Shown: one piece after another, positions 55,985-64,000 of the stretch
Position numbering within the stretch: the stretch's first letter is position 1
How the letters are laid out: every line of letters starts with the position of its first letter
DNA from: Citrobacter amalonaticus
GTDB taxonomy: Bacteria > Pseudomonadota > Gammaproteobacteria > Enterobacterales > Enterobacteriaceae
Length of the DNA: 64,000 bases
Direction: 5' to 3'
Assembly: GCA_028994555.1 (NCBI GenBank)
Contig: JARDVN010000001.1
Span: forward strand, 4,030,001-4,094,000
Program-made: the position numbers and the translations under genes
Notes under the pieces: generated by a model
Databases searched by the model: none
What the model was told of the DNA's origin: nothing
What the model saw: the letters and a program-made list of their open reading frames with translations, nothing else

Positions 55985-57206
55985 TTATATCGTTTGCAGC
56001 AGGCTAGCCAACTGACGATTGATCACCTGCTGATTAAAATCATGTTCAACTTTTTCACGCGCGCGCTGGACGACCGGTTCCAGCGTCTGGCGATCGATCT
56101 GGCTGAACGAGGCGAGCTGTCGCGCCAGCGCATGGGCGTCGTTTTCCGGCACCAGCCAGCCGGATTTACCCGCCTCTACCAGTTCCGGGATACCGCTATG
56201 GACGGTAGAAACAACAGGAATGCCCACCGCCATCGCTTCCATCAACGCGACGGGAATGCCTTCCATGTCGCCATCCGCTCCGGTAATGGACGGCAGCAGA
56301 AAAACATCCGCCTTATCCAGCAGCGCTTTCACTTCATGGCTGGGTTTAAACCCTGGCATATCAATCACATCATCGAGTTGAAACTGCTCAATTAGCGTGC
56401 GCAATCGCCGTTCCCAGGGACCAATCCCCAGAATGCGATAACGAAACGCCACGCCCTGCTCCTTCAGCTGGCGGCAGGCCTCTATCGCCACATGCAGCCC
56501 TTTTTTCTCAGTCAGTCGCGCAACTGAGATAATCTCCAGCGGCGTACCGGGCGCTTTTGCCGGGCGATGGGTAAAGCGCGTCATGTCCACCCCCATGCGC
56601 GACACGGCAATTTTCTCGGGCGGACAACCCATACTTTTCAGGCGTCCAGCCCACAGCTCGCTTATCGGCAGCATCAGATCGCCACGGCGGAACAGTTGCT
56701 GATACTCCGGTGTGTAATGGTTAAGGACATTGCGACTGGAGATATCAATACCGTGGAAAATTGTCGCAATCTTGCCCTGAATAACGCCCAGCTCGCGCAG
56801 TTTCGCCGCCGTCACGCCTGCCGGGCCAAAGTGGGCGATAAACACATCCGCGCGCAATGGTTTACTCACCTGCGCACAAATCGACGAGAGGATTAGATTG
56901 CGTGACTCGTCGCCATAACGGGTGAAATTGAGTGATTTCCAGGTAGCAGCCCGGTGCAATCCCGGCAGCGTTTTACACGCCCGATAGCGCAGCTTTGCCA
57001 GCCGTCCCTGCGGTTCGTCCTGTAGCCAGCGCGTTCTGCCTGCCAGCCCATATTTCTCCCATGCCGCATGGGTGTTTTGCGTATCGCCTTTCTGTAAGGC
57101 GATAATTTCAACATCAAAACCCATATCAATAAACGCGGTGATCTGATTGAGGACGAAGGTTTCCGACGACAGCGGAAATTTCAGTAAAAAAGAAGCTGAC
57201 CTTCAT
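55985..57206 (-). CDS. wcaL: WcaL, colanic acid glycosyltransferase (apparent frameshift)
   Basis: WcaL is a GT-B, family 4 transferase, proposed to add galactose in the colanic acid repeat. The C-terminal domain has [19 protein letters not shown] and the E-x7-E motif region [21 protein letters not shown] split across positions around 290-310. The A run at 57186-57191 has six bases; five restore the N-terminus [16 protein letters not shown] and move the start to the ATG at 57206. The corrected length is 406, equal to E. coli. It overlaps wcaK by four bases. Confidence 0.92.
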
Positions 57207-58483
57207 GTCCCCTCCCCGATGCGCGTTAATACCGACTCCACCATGCGGTATCCCTGTTCACGCTCGCGACGCACCGCCTGCGCCAGCCGTTCGTTGACCT
57301 GTGGCAACTGACCCAGCGTATCCGCCACCATCGCTTCCAGGCTACCGTTCAGCAGATGACGGATATCTATTGCCATCTCCGGCATGCCCAGTTGCTGCAT
57401 GATGCCCGCCGACTTATGCTCGTAGTTAATGGCAATGGCGGGCGTCGCAAAGTTCATCGAGATGATGGCGGAATGCAGGCGCGTGCCCACCGTCAGGTCA
57501 CACGCCCCGAGGATCTTACCCATTTCGAGATCGTTGAGTTCATCCATCACCACATGGTAACGCGACGGATCGCTGACGTGCTGGCGCAGGTTCAGCGCCA
57601 CCATACGGTCATCTTTGTTATAACTGTCGATGCCGGTACAGGTAGACAGCGCGATAACCTGATAGCCCTCATCCAGAATGCGGTTGACCACACCGGCGAA
57701 GGCCTGCTCATAAGCCTGCTGGGTAGTACCCAGACGCGTATCAAACGGCGCCAGTTCTCGCAGGGTAATTGCTACTGTTTTCTGCTGCGCCGCCACACTC
57801 AACCAGTGTTGAATGGCATAGCCCGGCGTAAAATCTTCCTCGTGATGATCCACCAGCCAGGCTGTATCCACACCGTGCTCCACTTTTTCGGTGGTGATAT
57901 TGCTACGCTTCATCAGATCCAGGCTCACCGACTCACGCAGGATCAGCGCATCACAATGGCCGAAAACATAATTAGCCAGTTGATTAAACTGCGGATCCTG
58001 GAACGGCCCCACGCTGTGACCAATCATGTAGAGCGGTTTTTTCGCCATAAAGGTGCACAGCGCGTGTTCAAACTGCGGTACGCCGTACAGGTCGACAAAG
58101 AACGACCCGCCCACCTGAATGATGGCGTCATAACCCGCAAGCAGACGCACAAAGTCAGTGAAACCCTGGGCAATCGCGATATTGCGCAGCTTGCCGGTAT
58201 CCGTCACGCGGGAAAGCAGTACCTGGTGCTGGTAGCGACGGCGCAGTACTTTTTTTACCCGCCCCACTACGCCCGCCGCGCTGTTGTGCTGTTTCATCTG
58301 TAAAAAGAGCGGGTCGCCCATCACCGGACGATTCAAAAGCCAGGACGAACTCACCGGATAGCGGCTCATCACATCCACTTCCGCGTCAGGCTCAAGGCGG
58401 TTAATGGCATCCAGCAAGCCGCGTAAAATCGCGCTATCGCCACGGTTGCCGCAGGTATGGTTGCCCAGAATCAATAATTTCAT
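57203..58483 (-). CDS. wcaK: WcaK, colanic acid pyruvyl transferase
   Basis: WcaK adds pyruvate ketals to colanic acid from phosphoenolpyruvate. The 426-residue product belongs to the polysaccharide pyruvyl transferase family: LLILGNHTCGNRGDSAILRG at the start, QVGGSFFVDLYG, IGHSVGPF, and LTVGTRLHSAIISMNFATP near the end. Intact, and coupled to wcaL. Confidence 0.95.
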   Translation of the reverse strand: MKLLILGNHTCGNRGDSAILRGLLDAINRLEPDAEVDVMSRYPVSSSWLLNRPVMGDPLFLQMKQHNSAAGVVGRVKKVLRRRYQHQVLLSRVTDTGKLRNIAIAQGFTDFVRLLAGYDAIIQVGGSFFVDLYGVPQFEHALCTFMAKKPLYMIGHSVGPFQDPQFNQLANYVFGHCDALILRESVSLDLMKRSNITTEKVEHGVDTAWLVDHHEEDFTPGYAIQHWLSVAAQQKTVAITLRELAPFDTRLGTTQQAYEQAFAGVVNRILDEGYQVIALSTCTGIDSYNKDDRMVALNLRQHVSDPSRYHVVMDELNDLEMGKILGACDLTVGTRLHSAIISMNFATPAIAINYEHKSAGIMQQLGMPEMAIDIRHLLNGSLEAMVADTLGQLPQVNERLAQAVRREREQGYRMVESVLTRIGEGT

Positions 58484-58500
58484 TTCACCCTCTTAAAATC

Positions 58501-58587
58501 GTTGCCGGATGACGGCTGTTGCCTGATCCGGCCTACAGGTCATTGACTTCGTAGGCCGGATAAGACGTGTGAACGTCGTCATCTGGC
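58501..58587. repeat. REP/BIME pair between wcaK and wzxC
   Basis: Two oppositely oriented REP units, GTTGCCGGATGACGG ... TGATCCGGCCTAC (58501-58536) and GTAGGCCGGATAAG ... GTCATCTGGC (58551-58587), fill most of the gap between the genes. Confidence 0.88.
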
Positions 58588-58592
58588 AAAAC

Positions 58593-60071
58593 TTATCCTG
58601 CACGAAGCAAGGTTTTCATTTTTTCACTGCGACAAAACTGGCGCTTCATCTCTACCACCAGCGGATGGCGTGAGAGCACGATCATCACCGCGAACGCCAG
58701 CGCACCGGCGGCAATCTGTGTCGCCAGCAGCACGCCAAGTGACAGATGTCCCTGTAACGCGATACCCAGACCGTAGCTCACCGCCAGCGTCGGCAGTGAC
58801 AGATAAAACGGCAACCACAGGCTCAGGATGTACTGGCGGTAGCTGGAACCCAGCACCGGTTTGATCATCACGAAATAGCTCAGAATGGTGTTAATGATCT
58901 GCACCAGCAGGAAGCCCAGCGTCACGCCAATTGCCCCGGCCATCTGCCCGCCGACAATAATTGCCGGAATAAAGAGAAACGTTTTGAAGACGTTGAATTT
59001 AAAGCTGATATCTACCCGCGCTTTCGCCATGAGCAGCGAACCAATCGGATTGCCGACCGAGCGCAGCAACCCCACCACGCACAGCAGTTGCATCACGGGA
59101 ATGATGCTGTTCCATTTCTCGCCAAAGACCAGCGGCACAAAATTATTCGAGACCACCATCAGGCCAAGCAGCGCCGGGAAGTTGATAATGCCCACAACGG
59201 AAAGCAGCTTGTAAAAGTTCACGCGCAGCTTCTGCGTGTCGTCCTGAATTTTGGCAAACGCCGGAAACAGCACGCGGGTGATGATCGGGTTGAGCTTCAT
59301 CGGCGGCACCACCGCCACGTTGTAGGCGAGGTTGTATCCGCCTGCGACGCCTGCGCCGAGAATGCGTGCCAGTACCAGCGTGGAGAGGTTGGTATTGACG
59401 TAGTTGATGATGCTGTCCGCCGTCAGCCATGCGCCAAAGCGCAAATTCGACGAAACGGACGCCAGCGAAAAGTGCAGACCCGGACGGTAGATCTTGCGAC
59501 CAAAATAGCCAAACAACAGCGTGCGTACCGCGCTGTTGACCAGATAACCGAGAATAGCGGTCATGGCCAGCGGCCAGAAATGGGCGCTGATGACGGTAAA
59601 GGTAAAGCCCGCCAGCACCGAACTGGTTTCAATCATCCCAATCTTGTTGAATTCCAGCTCTTTTTGCATCAGCGCGCGAAACTGCTGCCCGTGCGGGATC
59701 ACCACAAACGCCAGCGAAAGCGTTTTGATAAGCGGCGCCAGGTCCGGGTTATTCAGCACATCGCCAATCTCGTCGCTCAGCAGGAAAACGACCACACACA
59801 CCACAATCCCCAGCCCCACGTTCAGCCAGTACAGGGTGGTCAACTCAAGATGGCTTATCTCCTTGCGCTGAATAATAGAGTTGGCAATCCCGAAGTCGGA
59901 AAGTGTGTCGGCCAGGGCGATAATCACCAGCGACACGGTCAGCAGCCCGAACTGATGGTTATCGATAATGCGGGCCAGCACCGTCATCTGAATCAGCCCC
60001 AGGCTGATGATGATCACCGTGGCGATGGCCGACCACTTCGCGCCGCTGATGGTTTTTTCACGTAAGCTCAT
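58593..60071 (-). CDS. wzxC: WzxC, colanic acid flippase
   Basis: WzxC flips the lipid-linked colanic acid repeat across the inner membrane. The 492-residue product has about 12-14 membrane helices and the family opening LREKTISGAKWSAIATV. It reads cleanly. It lies 9 bp from wcaJ and upstream of wcaK. This is distinct from the O-antigen Wzx at 45.5-46.7 kb. Confidence 0.95.
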   Translation of the reverse strand: MSLREKTISGAKWSAIATVIIISLGLIQMTVLARIIDNHQFGLLTVSLVIIALADTLSDFGIANSIIQRKEISHLELTTLYWLNVGLGIVVCVVVFLLSDEIGDVLNNPDLAPLIKTLSLAFVVIPHGQQFRALMQKELEFNKIGMIETSSVLAGFTFTVISAHFWPLAMTAILGYLVNSAVRTLLFGYFGRKIYRPGLHFSLASVSSNLRFGAWLTADSIINYVNTNLSTLVLARILGAGVAGGYNLAYNVAVVPPMKLNPIITRVLFPAFAKIQDDTQKLRVNFYKLLSVVGIINFPALLGLMVVSNNFVPLVFGEKWNSIIPVMQLLCVVGLLRSVGNPIGSLLMAKARVDISFKFNVFKTFLFIPAIIVGGQMAGAIGVTLGFLLVQIINTILSYFVMIKPVLGSSYRQYILSLWLPFYLSLPTLAVSYGLGIALQGHLSLGVLLATQIAAGALAFAVMIVLSRHPLVVEMKRQFCRSEKMKTLLRAG

Positions 60072-60080
60072 GATCGTTCC

Positions 60081-61477
60081 TCAGTACGCCGCTTTGTTAA
60101 CAAAGCCCTTGAACACGGTCAGAAAAACGATCTTGATGTCGAACCACACGCTCCATTCGCGGATGTACTCCAGATCGTACTCCACGCGTTTTTCCATTTT
60201 CTCCAGCGTGTCGGTTTCGCCGCGCCAACCGTTGATTTGTGCCCAGCCGGTGATCCCTGGCTTGACCTTGTGGCGCAGCATGTAGCCCTCAATCAACTGG
60301 CGGTACTGCTCGTTATGCGCCACCGCGTGGGGTCGCGGACCGACGATGGACATTCCGCCGGTCAGCACATTGATAAACTGCGGCAGTTCATCCAGCGAGG
60401 TCCGGCGCAGGAAGTTCCCCACGCGGGTGACGCGCGGATCGTTCTGCGTCGCCTGCGTCACCACCTTGTCGTTTTCCATCACCTTCATCGAACGGAACTT
60501 CCACACTTTTATCGGCTTACCGTCCATTCCGTAACGGGTCTGGCGGAAAATCACCGGGCCTGGCGAGGTCATTTTGACCGCCAGCGCAATGCAGCATAGC
60601 ACCGGGGGAGATCAACAGCAGGATCAGCGTCGCCAGCACAATATCTTCCGCACGTTTAAGCAGACGATTGATACCCGACAGCGGCGTGTCATACAGCGGC
60701 ACCACCGGCACGCCACTCACCTCTTCGATGCGTGAATGCAGGATGTTAAAAGTAAAGACGTCCGGAATAAGGATCACGGAACAGGTGGTATCCGCCAGCT
60801 CGCGCACCAGTTTCTTCACCTGCGCACCGTCGCACATCGCCATGGCGATGTAGACGTTATGGATGCGCGATGCTTTCGCGTCTTCTACCAGCTGTTCGAG
60901 GTTACCCGCCCAGTCAGAGGTGACGCCGCCCGGTTTCGGGTCGTGATAAACGCCAACCACCTCAAAGCCTAACCACGGTTCATTGCGGAAGCTGTCAAGT
61001 AACGCCTGTCCGGCAGGCAGATCGCCCGCGACAGCCACCCGGCGCGTGTTGTAGCCACGGTTGCGCAGCCATCCTGCGCCGATGCGAATAAACGACCGGC
61101 AGAAAACCAGTCCGACGCTGGTCAGCAGATACCACGCCAGCCAGACCGCGAGGCGATTGTCGAAATCCTGATTGAACGCCACCAGACCGGCGCTAAAGAC
61201 GAGGCTCAGCGTCCAGTTTTGTAGCAGGAGCGCCAGCTCAGTGGAAATTTTGACGCCGCGCCATGAACGATAAAAATCGGTCATGCCGCCCAGCATCTGA
61301 AAAACAACCAGCGTGATCAGCGCCACCAACAGGTGCATGTACAGGAAAGGCAGTCCACTCACTTCGCAGACCAGCCACAGCCCGCCAAACATGATGGTGA
61401 TATCTGAAAAGCGTTGCACCATAGAGATTAACGATGCATTGGTTTTGGCTCGTTCGCGCTTTTTTTAGATTTGTCAT
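60081..61477 (-). CDS. wcaJ: WcaJ, UDP-glucose:undecaprenyl-phosphate glucose-1-P transferase (two apparent frameshifts)
   Basis: WcaJ starts colanic acid synthesis by loading glucose-1-phosphate onto undecaprenyl phosphate. It has N-terminal membrane helices, a soluble DUF1919-like loop and the C-terminal polyprenyl-phosphate hexose transferase domain ([53 protein letters not shown] split). Surplus bases lie in the T run 61460-61466 (seven; six give [12 protein letters not shown]) and the G run 60604-60608 (five; four give [14 protein letters not shown]). The corrected length is 464, as in E. coli. Confidence 0.92.
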
Positions 61478-61496
61478 CGTTGTTCCTGTTATTAGC

Positions 61497-61520
61497 CCCT
61501 TACCCGCCAGCGGGTAAGGG
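61497..61520. repeat. Hairpin between cpsG and wcaJ
   Basis: A perfect 10-bp stem, CCCTTACCCG (61497-61506) / CGGGTAAGGG (61511-61520), with a 4-base loop. It lacks a T run, so it may stabilise or partly attenuate the transcript between cpsG and wcaJ. Confidence 0.5.
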
Positions 61521-61531
61521 AAGACCTGACC

Positions 61532-62902
61532 TTACTGATTCAGCAACGTCAGCAGAGTACGCGTTCGCGCTTCCATCAGCGGAATATCACCGCGTGATTC
61601 CACGTTCAGGCGTACCACCGGTTCGGTATTGGAGGAGCGCAGATTGAAGCGCCAGTCGACAAACGACATGCTGATGCCGTCGGTCCGGTCCACGGCCAGC
61701 GCTTCACTGGCGAAATGCTGCTCCACACGCAAAATCGCCGCGGCCGGTTCGTCCAGCTTGCTGTTGATTTCACCGCTCGCCGGGAATGCCGCCATCCGGT
61801 CGCGAACCAGTTCGCCAAGCGTCTGCCCTTTCAGACACACCAGCTCCGCCACCAGTAACCACGGGATCATCCCGCTGTCGCAGTAAGCAAAATCGCGGAA
61901 ATAGTGGTGGGCGCTCATCTCGCCGCCGTAGATGGCGTCTTCGTGACGCATCCGCTCCTTAATGAAGGCGTGACCGGTTTTCGACATCACCGGCGTGCCA
62001 CCCGCCGCGGTCACCACATCCACCGTGTTCCAGGACAAACGCGGGTCGTGAATAATTTTGGCGCCGGGGTGTTTTTCGAGAAACGCTTCCGCCAGCAGCC
62101 CCACGATGTAGTAGCCTTCGATAAACTGGCCTTTCTCGTCGAACAGGAAACAGCGGTCGAAATCGCCGTCAAAGGCAATGCCCATATCCGCGCCGTGTTC
62201 AATCACCGCATTACGGGTATCGGCGCGGCACTCCGGCAACAGCGGATTAGGAATGCCGTTCGGGAAGTTGCCGTCCGGGGTGTTGTGCACTTTGATGAAC
62301 TCAACCGGCACGCCCAGCGCCTGAAAGCGCGCTTCAATAGCGTCCACGACCGGGCCTGCCGCGCCGTTTCCGGAGTTAATCACCAGCTTCAGCGGCGTGA
62401 GATTTTTAACATTGATGTAGCCAAACAGATGGTCGATATAGGCATCACGCAGGGAGATTTGCTTATAGCTTCCGCGCAGCGCAGGGTTCACCGGCGGAAA
62501 GTCGTTGGCCTCGGCCAGACGCTGCACGTCGCGCAGACCGGTATCCCCGCTGATGGGACGTGCGCCTTCGCGCACCAGCTTCATGCCGTTGTAGTCCATC
62601 GGGTTGTGGCTGGCGGTGACTTCAATCCCGCCGTCAACGCCAAGGTGGAAGGTCGCAAAGTAGATCTCTTCAGTGCCCGACAGGCCGATATCCAGCACAT
62701 CGACGCCCGCATCCTGCAACCCTTTAGCCAGCGCCAGCTTCAGCGCCTCGCTGGTCAGACGCACGTCGCCGCCCAGCACAATGGTTTTCGGCTTCAGAAA
62801 CTCGCCGTAGGCGCGGCCAATCCGCCACGCAATATCTTCATTCAGTTCTTCGCCCAGCCTGCCGCGAATATCGTAGGCTTTGAAACAGGTTAATTTTGTC
62901 AT
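61532..62902 (-). CDS. cpsG: CpsG (ManB), phosphomannomutase
   Basis: CpsG interconverts mannose-6-phosphate and mannose-1-phosphate on the path to GDP-mannose and GDP-fucose for colanic acid. The 456-residue product has the phosphoserine loop [13 protein letters not shown], the metal-binding FDGDFDRC and the substrate loop [10 protein letters not shown]. Intact. REP elements separate it from cpsB upstream. Confidence 0.97.
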   Translation of the reverse strand: MTKLTCFKAYDIRGRLGEELNEDIAWRIGRAYGEFLKPKTIVLGGDVRLTSEALKLALAKGLQDAGVDVLDIGLSGTEEIYFATFHLGVDGGIEVTASHNPMDYNGMKLVREGARPISGDTGLRDVQRLAEANDFPPVNPALRGSYKQISLRDAYIDHLFGYINVKNLTPLKLVINSGNGAAGPVVDAIEARFQALGVPVEFIKVHNTPDGNFPNGIPNPLLPECRADTRNAVIEHGADMGIAFDGDFDRCFLFDEKGQFIEGYYIVGLLAEAFLEKHPGAKIIHDPRLSWNTVDVVTAAGGTPVMSKTGHAFIKERMRHEDAIYGGEMSAHHYFRDFAYCDSGMIPWLLVAELVCLKGQTLGELVRDRMAAFPASGEINSKLDEPAAAILRVEQHFASEALAVDRTDGISMSFVDWRFNLRSSNTEPVVRLNVESRGDIPLMEARTRTLLTLLNQ

Positions 62903-62968
62903 GTTTTTACCCTTCTTCAGGCAACAGTTGTCCCTGACCAGAAAATGGCCAAAAAATGTTTATTTATC

Positions 62969-63112
62969 GTTGTCGGATGACGCTTCGCTTATCCGACCTA
63001 CAAAATCACAGGCCCGGTAAGCGCAGTTCCGTAGCTTCGTAGGCCGGATAAGCAACGCGCCATCCGGCAGTCTTCGCCTGATGGCGACGCTACGCGCCTT
63101 ATCAGGCCTACA
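62969..63112. repeat. REP/BIME cluster between cpsB and cpsG
   Basis: At least three REP-like palindromes are packed in the intergenic gap: TGTCGGATGACGC ... ATCCGACCTAC (62969-63001), GTAGGCCGGATAAGC ... GCCATCCGGC (63039-63069) and GCCTGATGGCGACGC ... TTATCAGGCCTAC (63077-63111). A partial unit GGCCCGGTAAGCGC lies at 63011. Confidence 0.85.
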
Positions 63113-63148
63113 TGCAACAAAATCGCATGCCCGGGCGCTATAAAGGCG

Positions 63149-64000
63149 TCACACCCGGCCGTAGCGATCCTCAAACCGCACCACGTCATCCTCTTCAAGA
63201 TACGAGCCAGAGCGCACTTCAATCAGATCGAGCGGAATTTTTCCTGGGTTTTCCAGACAGTGGGTGGCTCCCAGCGGAATATAGACAGACTCGTTTTCGC
63301 CGAGCAGTTTGATCTCACCGTCAATGGTGACTTTAGCGGTACCCGCCACCACCACCCAGTGTTCGGCGCGGTGATGGTGCATTTGTACCGACAGCCCTTC
63401 ACCTGGTTTCACGGTGATGCGTTTGACCTGATAGCGATCACCGGCGTCGATGGAGTCATATTTCCCCCCACGGACGGTATACTTCACGGTGAATGTGGTG
63501 CTCATGGCGGCCATCGGCTTTGATTTTTTCAACCACTTTTTTTGACGTCCTGCACCGCGTTACGGTCGGCAATCAGCACCGCGTCTTTGGTCTGCACCAC
63601 CACCAGGTCTTTCACGCCAACGGTGGTCACCAGTCCCGATTCGGCATAAACGTAGCTGTTCTCGGTTTTATGGCTGATCACGTCGCCGTGGTGGACGTTT
63701 CCCTCGGGGGGTATGCGCGCTGATCTCCCACAGTGAGGACCAGGAACCGACATCGCTCCAGCCCGCGTCCATTGGCATCACCACCGCATCCGCCGTGCGC
63801 TCCATCACCGCGTAATCGACAGATTCTTCCGGACACGCCAGGAACGATGCTTCATCCACGCGAATGAAATCGAGATCCGGATCGACCGCGCTCATCGCGC
63901 TTTCGCAGGCTTCCAGGATATCGGGACGGTATTTTTTCAGTTCTTCCAGATAGCGACCGGCACGGAACAGAAACATCCCGCTGTTCCAGTAATAATCGCC
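63149..64000 (-). CDS. cpsB: CpsB (ManC), mannose-1-phosphate guanylyltransferase, C-terminal part (three apparent frameshifts; cut by window edge)
   Basis: CpsB makes GDP-mannose. Only the C-terminal part is in the window; the start lies beyond base 64000. The end of the nucleotidyltransferase domain ([21 protein letters not shown] region, [16 protein letters not shown]) and the cupin-type isomerase domain ([32 protein letters not shown]) are visible. Runs at 63706-63711 (G6), 63537-63543 (T7) and 63464-63469 (C6) each hold one surplus base. Correction joins [15 protein letters not shown] and [19 protein letters not shown] to VYRPWGKYDSI. Confidence 0.9.

Noticed and set aside
57356..58303. 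A 315-residue ORF opposite wcaK
   Set aside because: Antisense shadow of wcaK; no domain and biased composition.
59088..60065. A 325-residue ORF opposite wzxC
   Set aside because: It is an antisense shadow of a GC-rich gene; low-complexity His/Arg/Gln composition and no family resemblance.
61904..62893. A 329-residue ORF opposite cpsG
   Set aside because: Antisense shadow of cpsG with the same Arg/His/Gln-rich character and no recognisable domain.
58501..63112. The repeated palindromes as a CRISPR array
   Set aside because: They are REP/BIME units with the GCCGGAT/ATCCGGC core, in alternating orientation and without regular spacers.

Overview
The window comes from an enteric gammaproteobacterium of the Salmonella/Citrobacter group. 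Gene order runs pocR, pduF, the pdu operon, tmaR-yeeA-sbmC-dacD-sbcB-yeeD-yeeE-plaP-yeeY-yeeZ, hisLGDCBHAFI, wzzB-ugd-gnd, an O-antigen cluster, galF-gnu, then the distal colanic acid genes wcaM to cpsB. As I recall it, Salmonella Typhimurium carries phsABC and sopA between dacD and sbcB and lacks yeeD/yeeE next to sbcB. Here dacD abuts sbcB directly and yeeDE is present, so Citrobacter is the better guess. This rests on gene order and remembered protein similarity, not a search.

Region 1 (1-18.8 kb): the 5' part of pocR (regulator) and pduF (diol facilitator) point left. The operon pduABCDEGHJKLMNOPQSTUVWX points right and encodes the propanediol-utilisation microcompartment. It comprises shell proteins (A, B, J, K, N, T, U), B12 diol dehydratase (CDE) with its reactivase (GH), cobalamin recycling (O, S, X), propionaldehyde processing (P, Q, L, W), and accessory proteins M and V.

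Region 2 (18.8-29 kb): conserved housekeeping genes. They cover PTS polar localisation (tmaR), a FUSC membrane protein, SOS-regulated sbmC with a LexA box, PBP6b, exonuclease I, thiosulfate import (yeeD/yeeE), putrescine import (plaP), a LysR regulator and an NAD-binding epimerase-like protein. Region 3 (29-36.4 kb): the histidine operon with its His-rich leader peptide and attenuator.

Region 4 (36.4-52.3 kb): wzzB, ugd and gnd, then an AT-rich, evidently transferred O-antigen cluster read on the minus strand from a JUMPstart element: neuD-neuB-neuA-neuC-sialyltransferase-wzx-wzy-GT2-FAD oxidoreductase-GT2-galE. It predicts a sialic-acid-containing O antigen. Gnu, beside galF, suggests GalNAc as the first sugar. 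Region 5 (52.3-64 kb): galF, gnu, wcaM, wcaL, wcaK, wzxC, wcaJ, cpsG and a partial cpsB for colanic acid.

Main caution: 25 genes appear broken by 39 single-base frameshifts. Every one sits in a homopolymer and is cured by removing exactly one base, giving the family's normal length wherever I know it. I read these as sequencing or assembly overcalls, not pseudogenes, and annotate the full genes across them. No tRNA, rRNA, insertion sequence or CRISPR array was seen.
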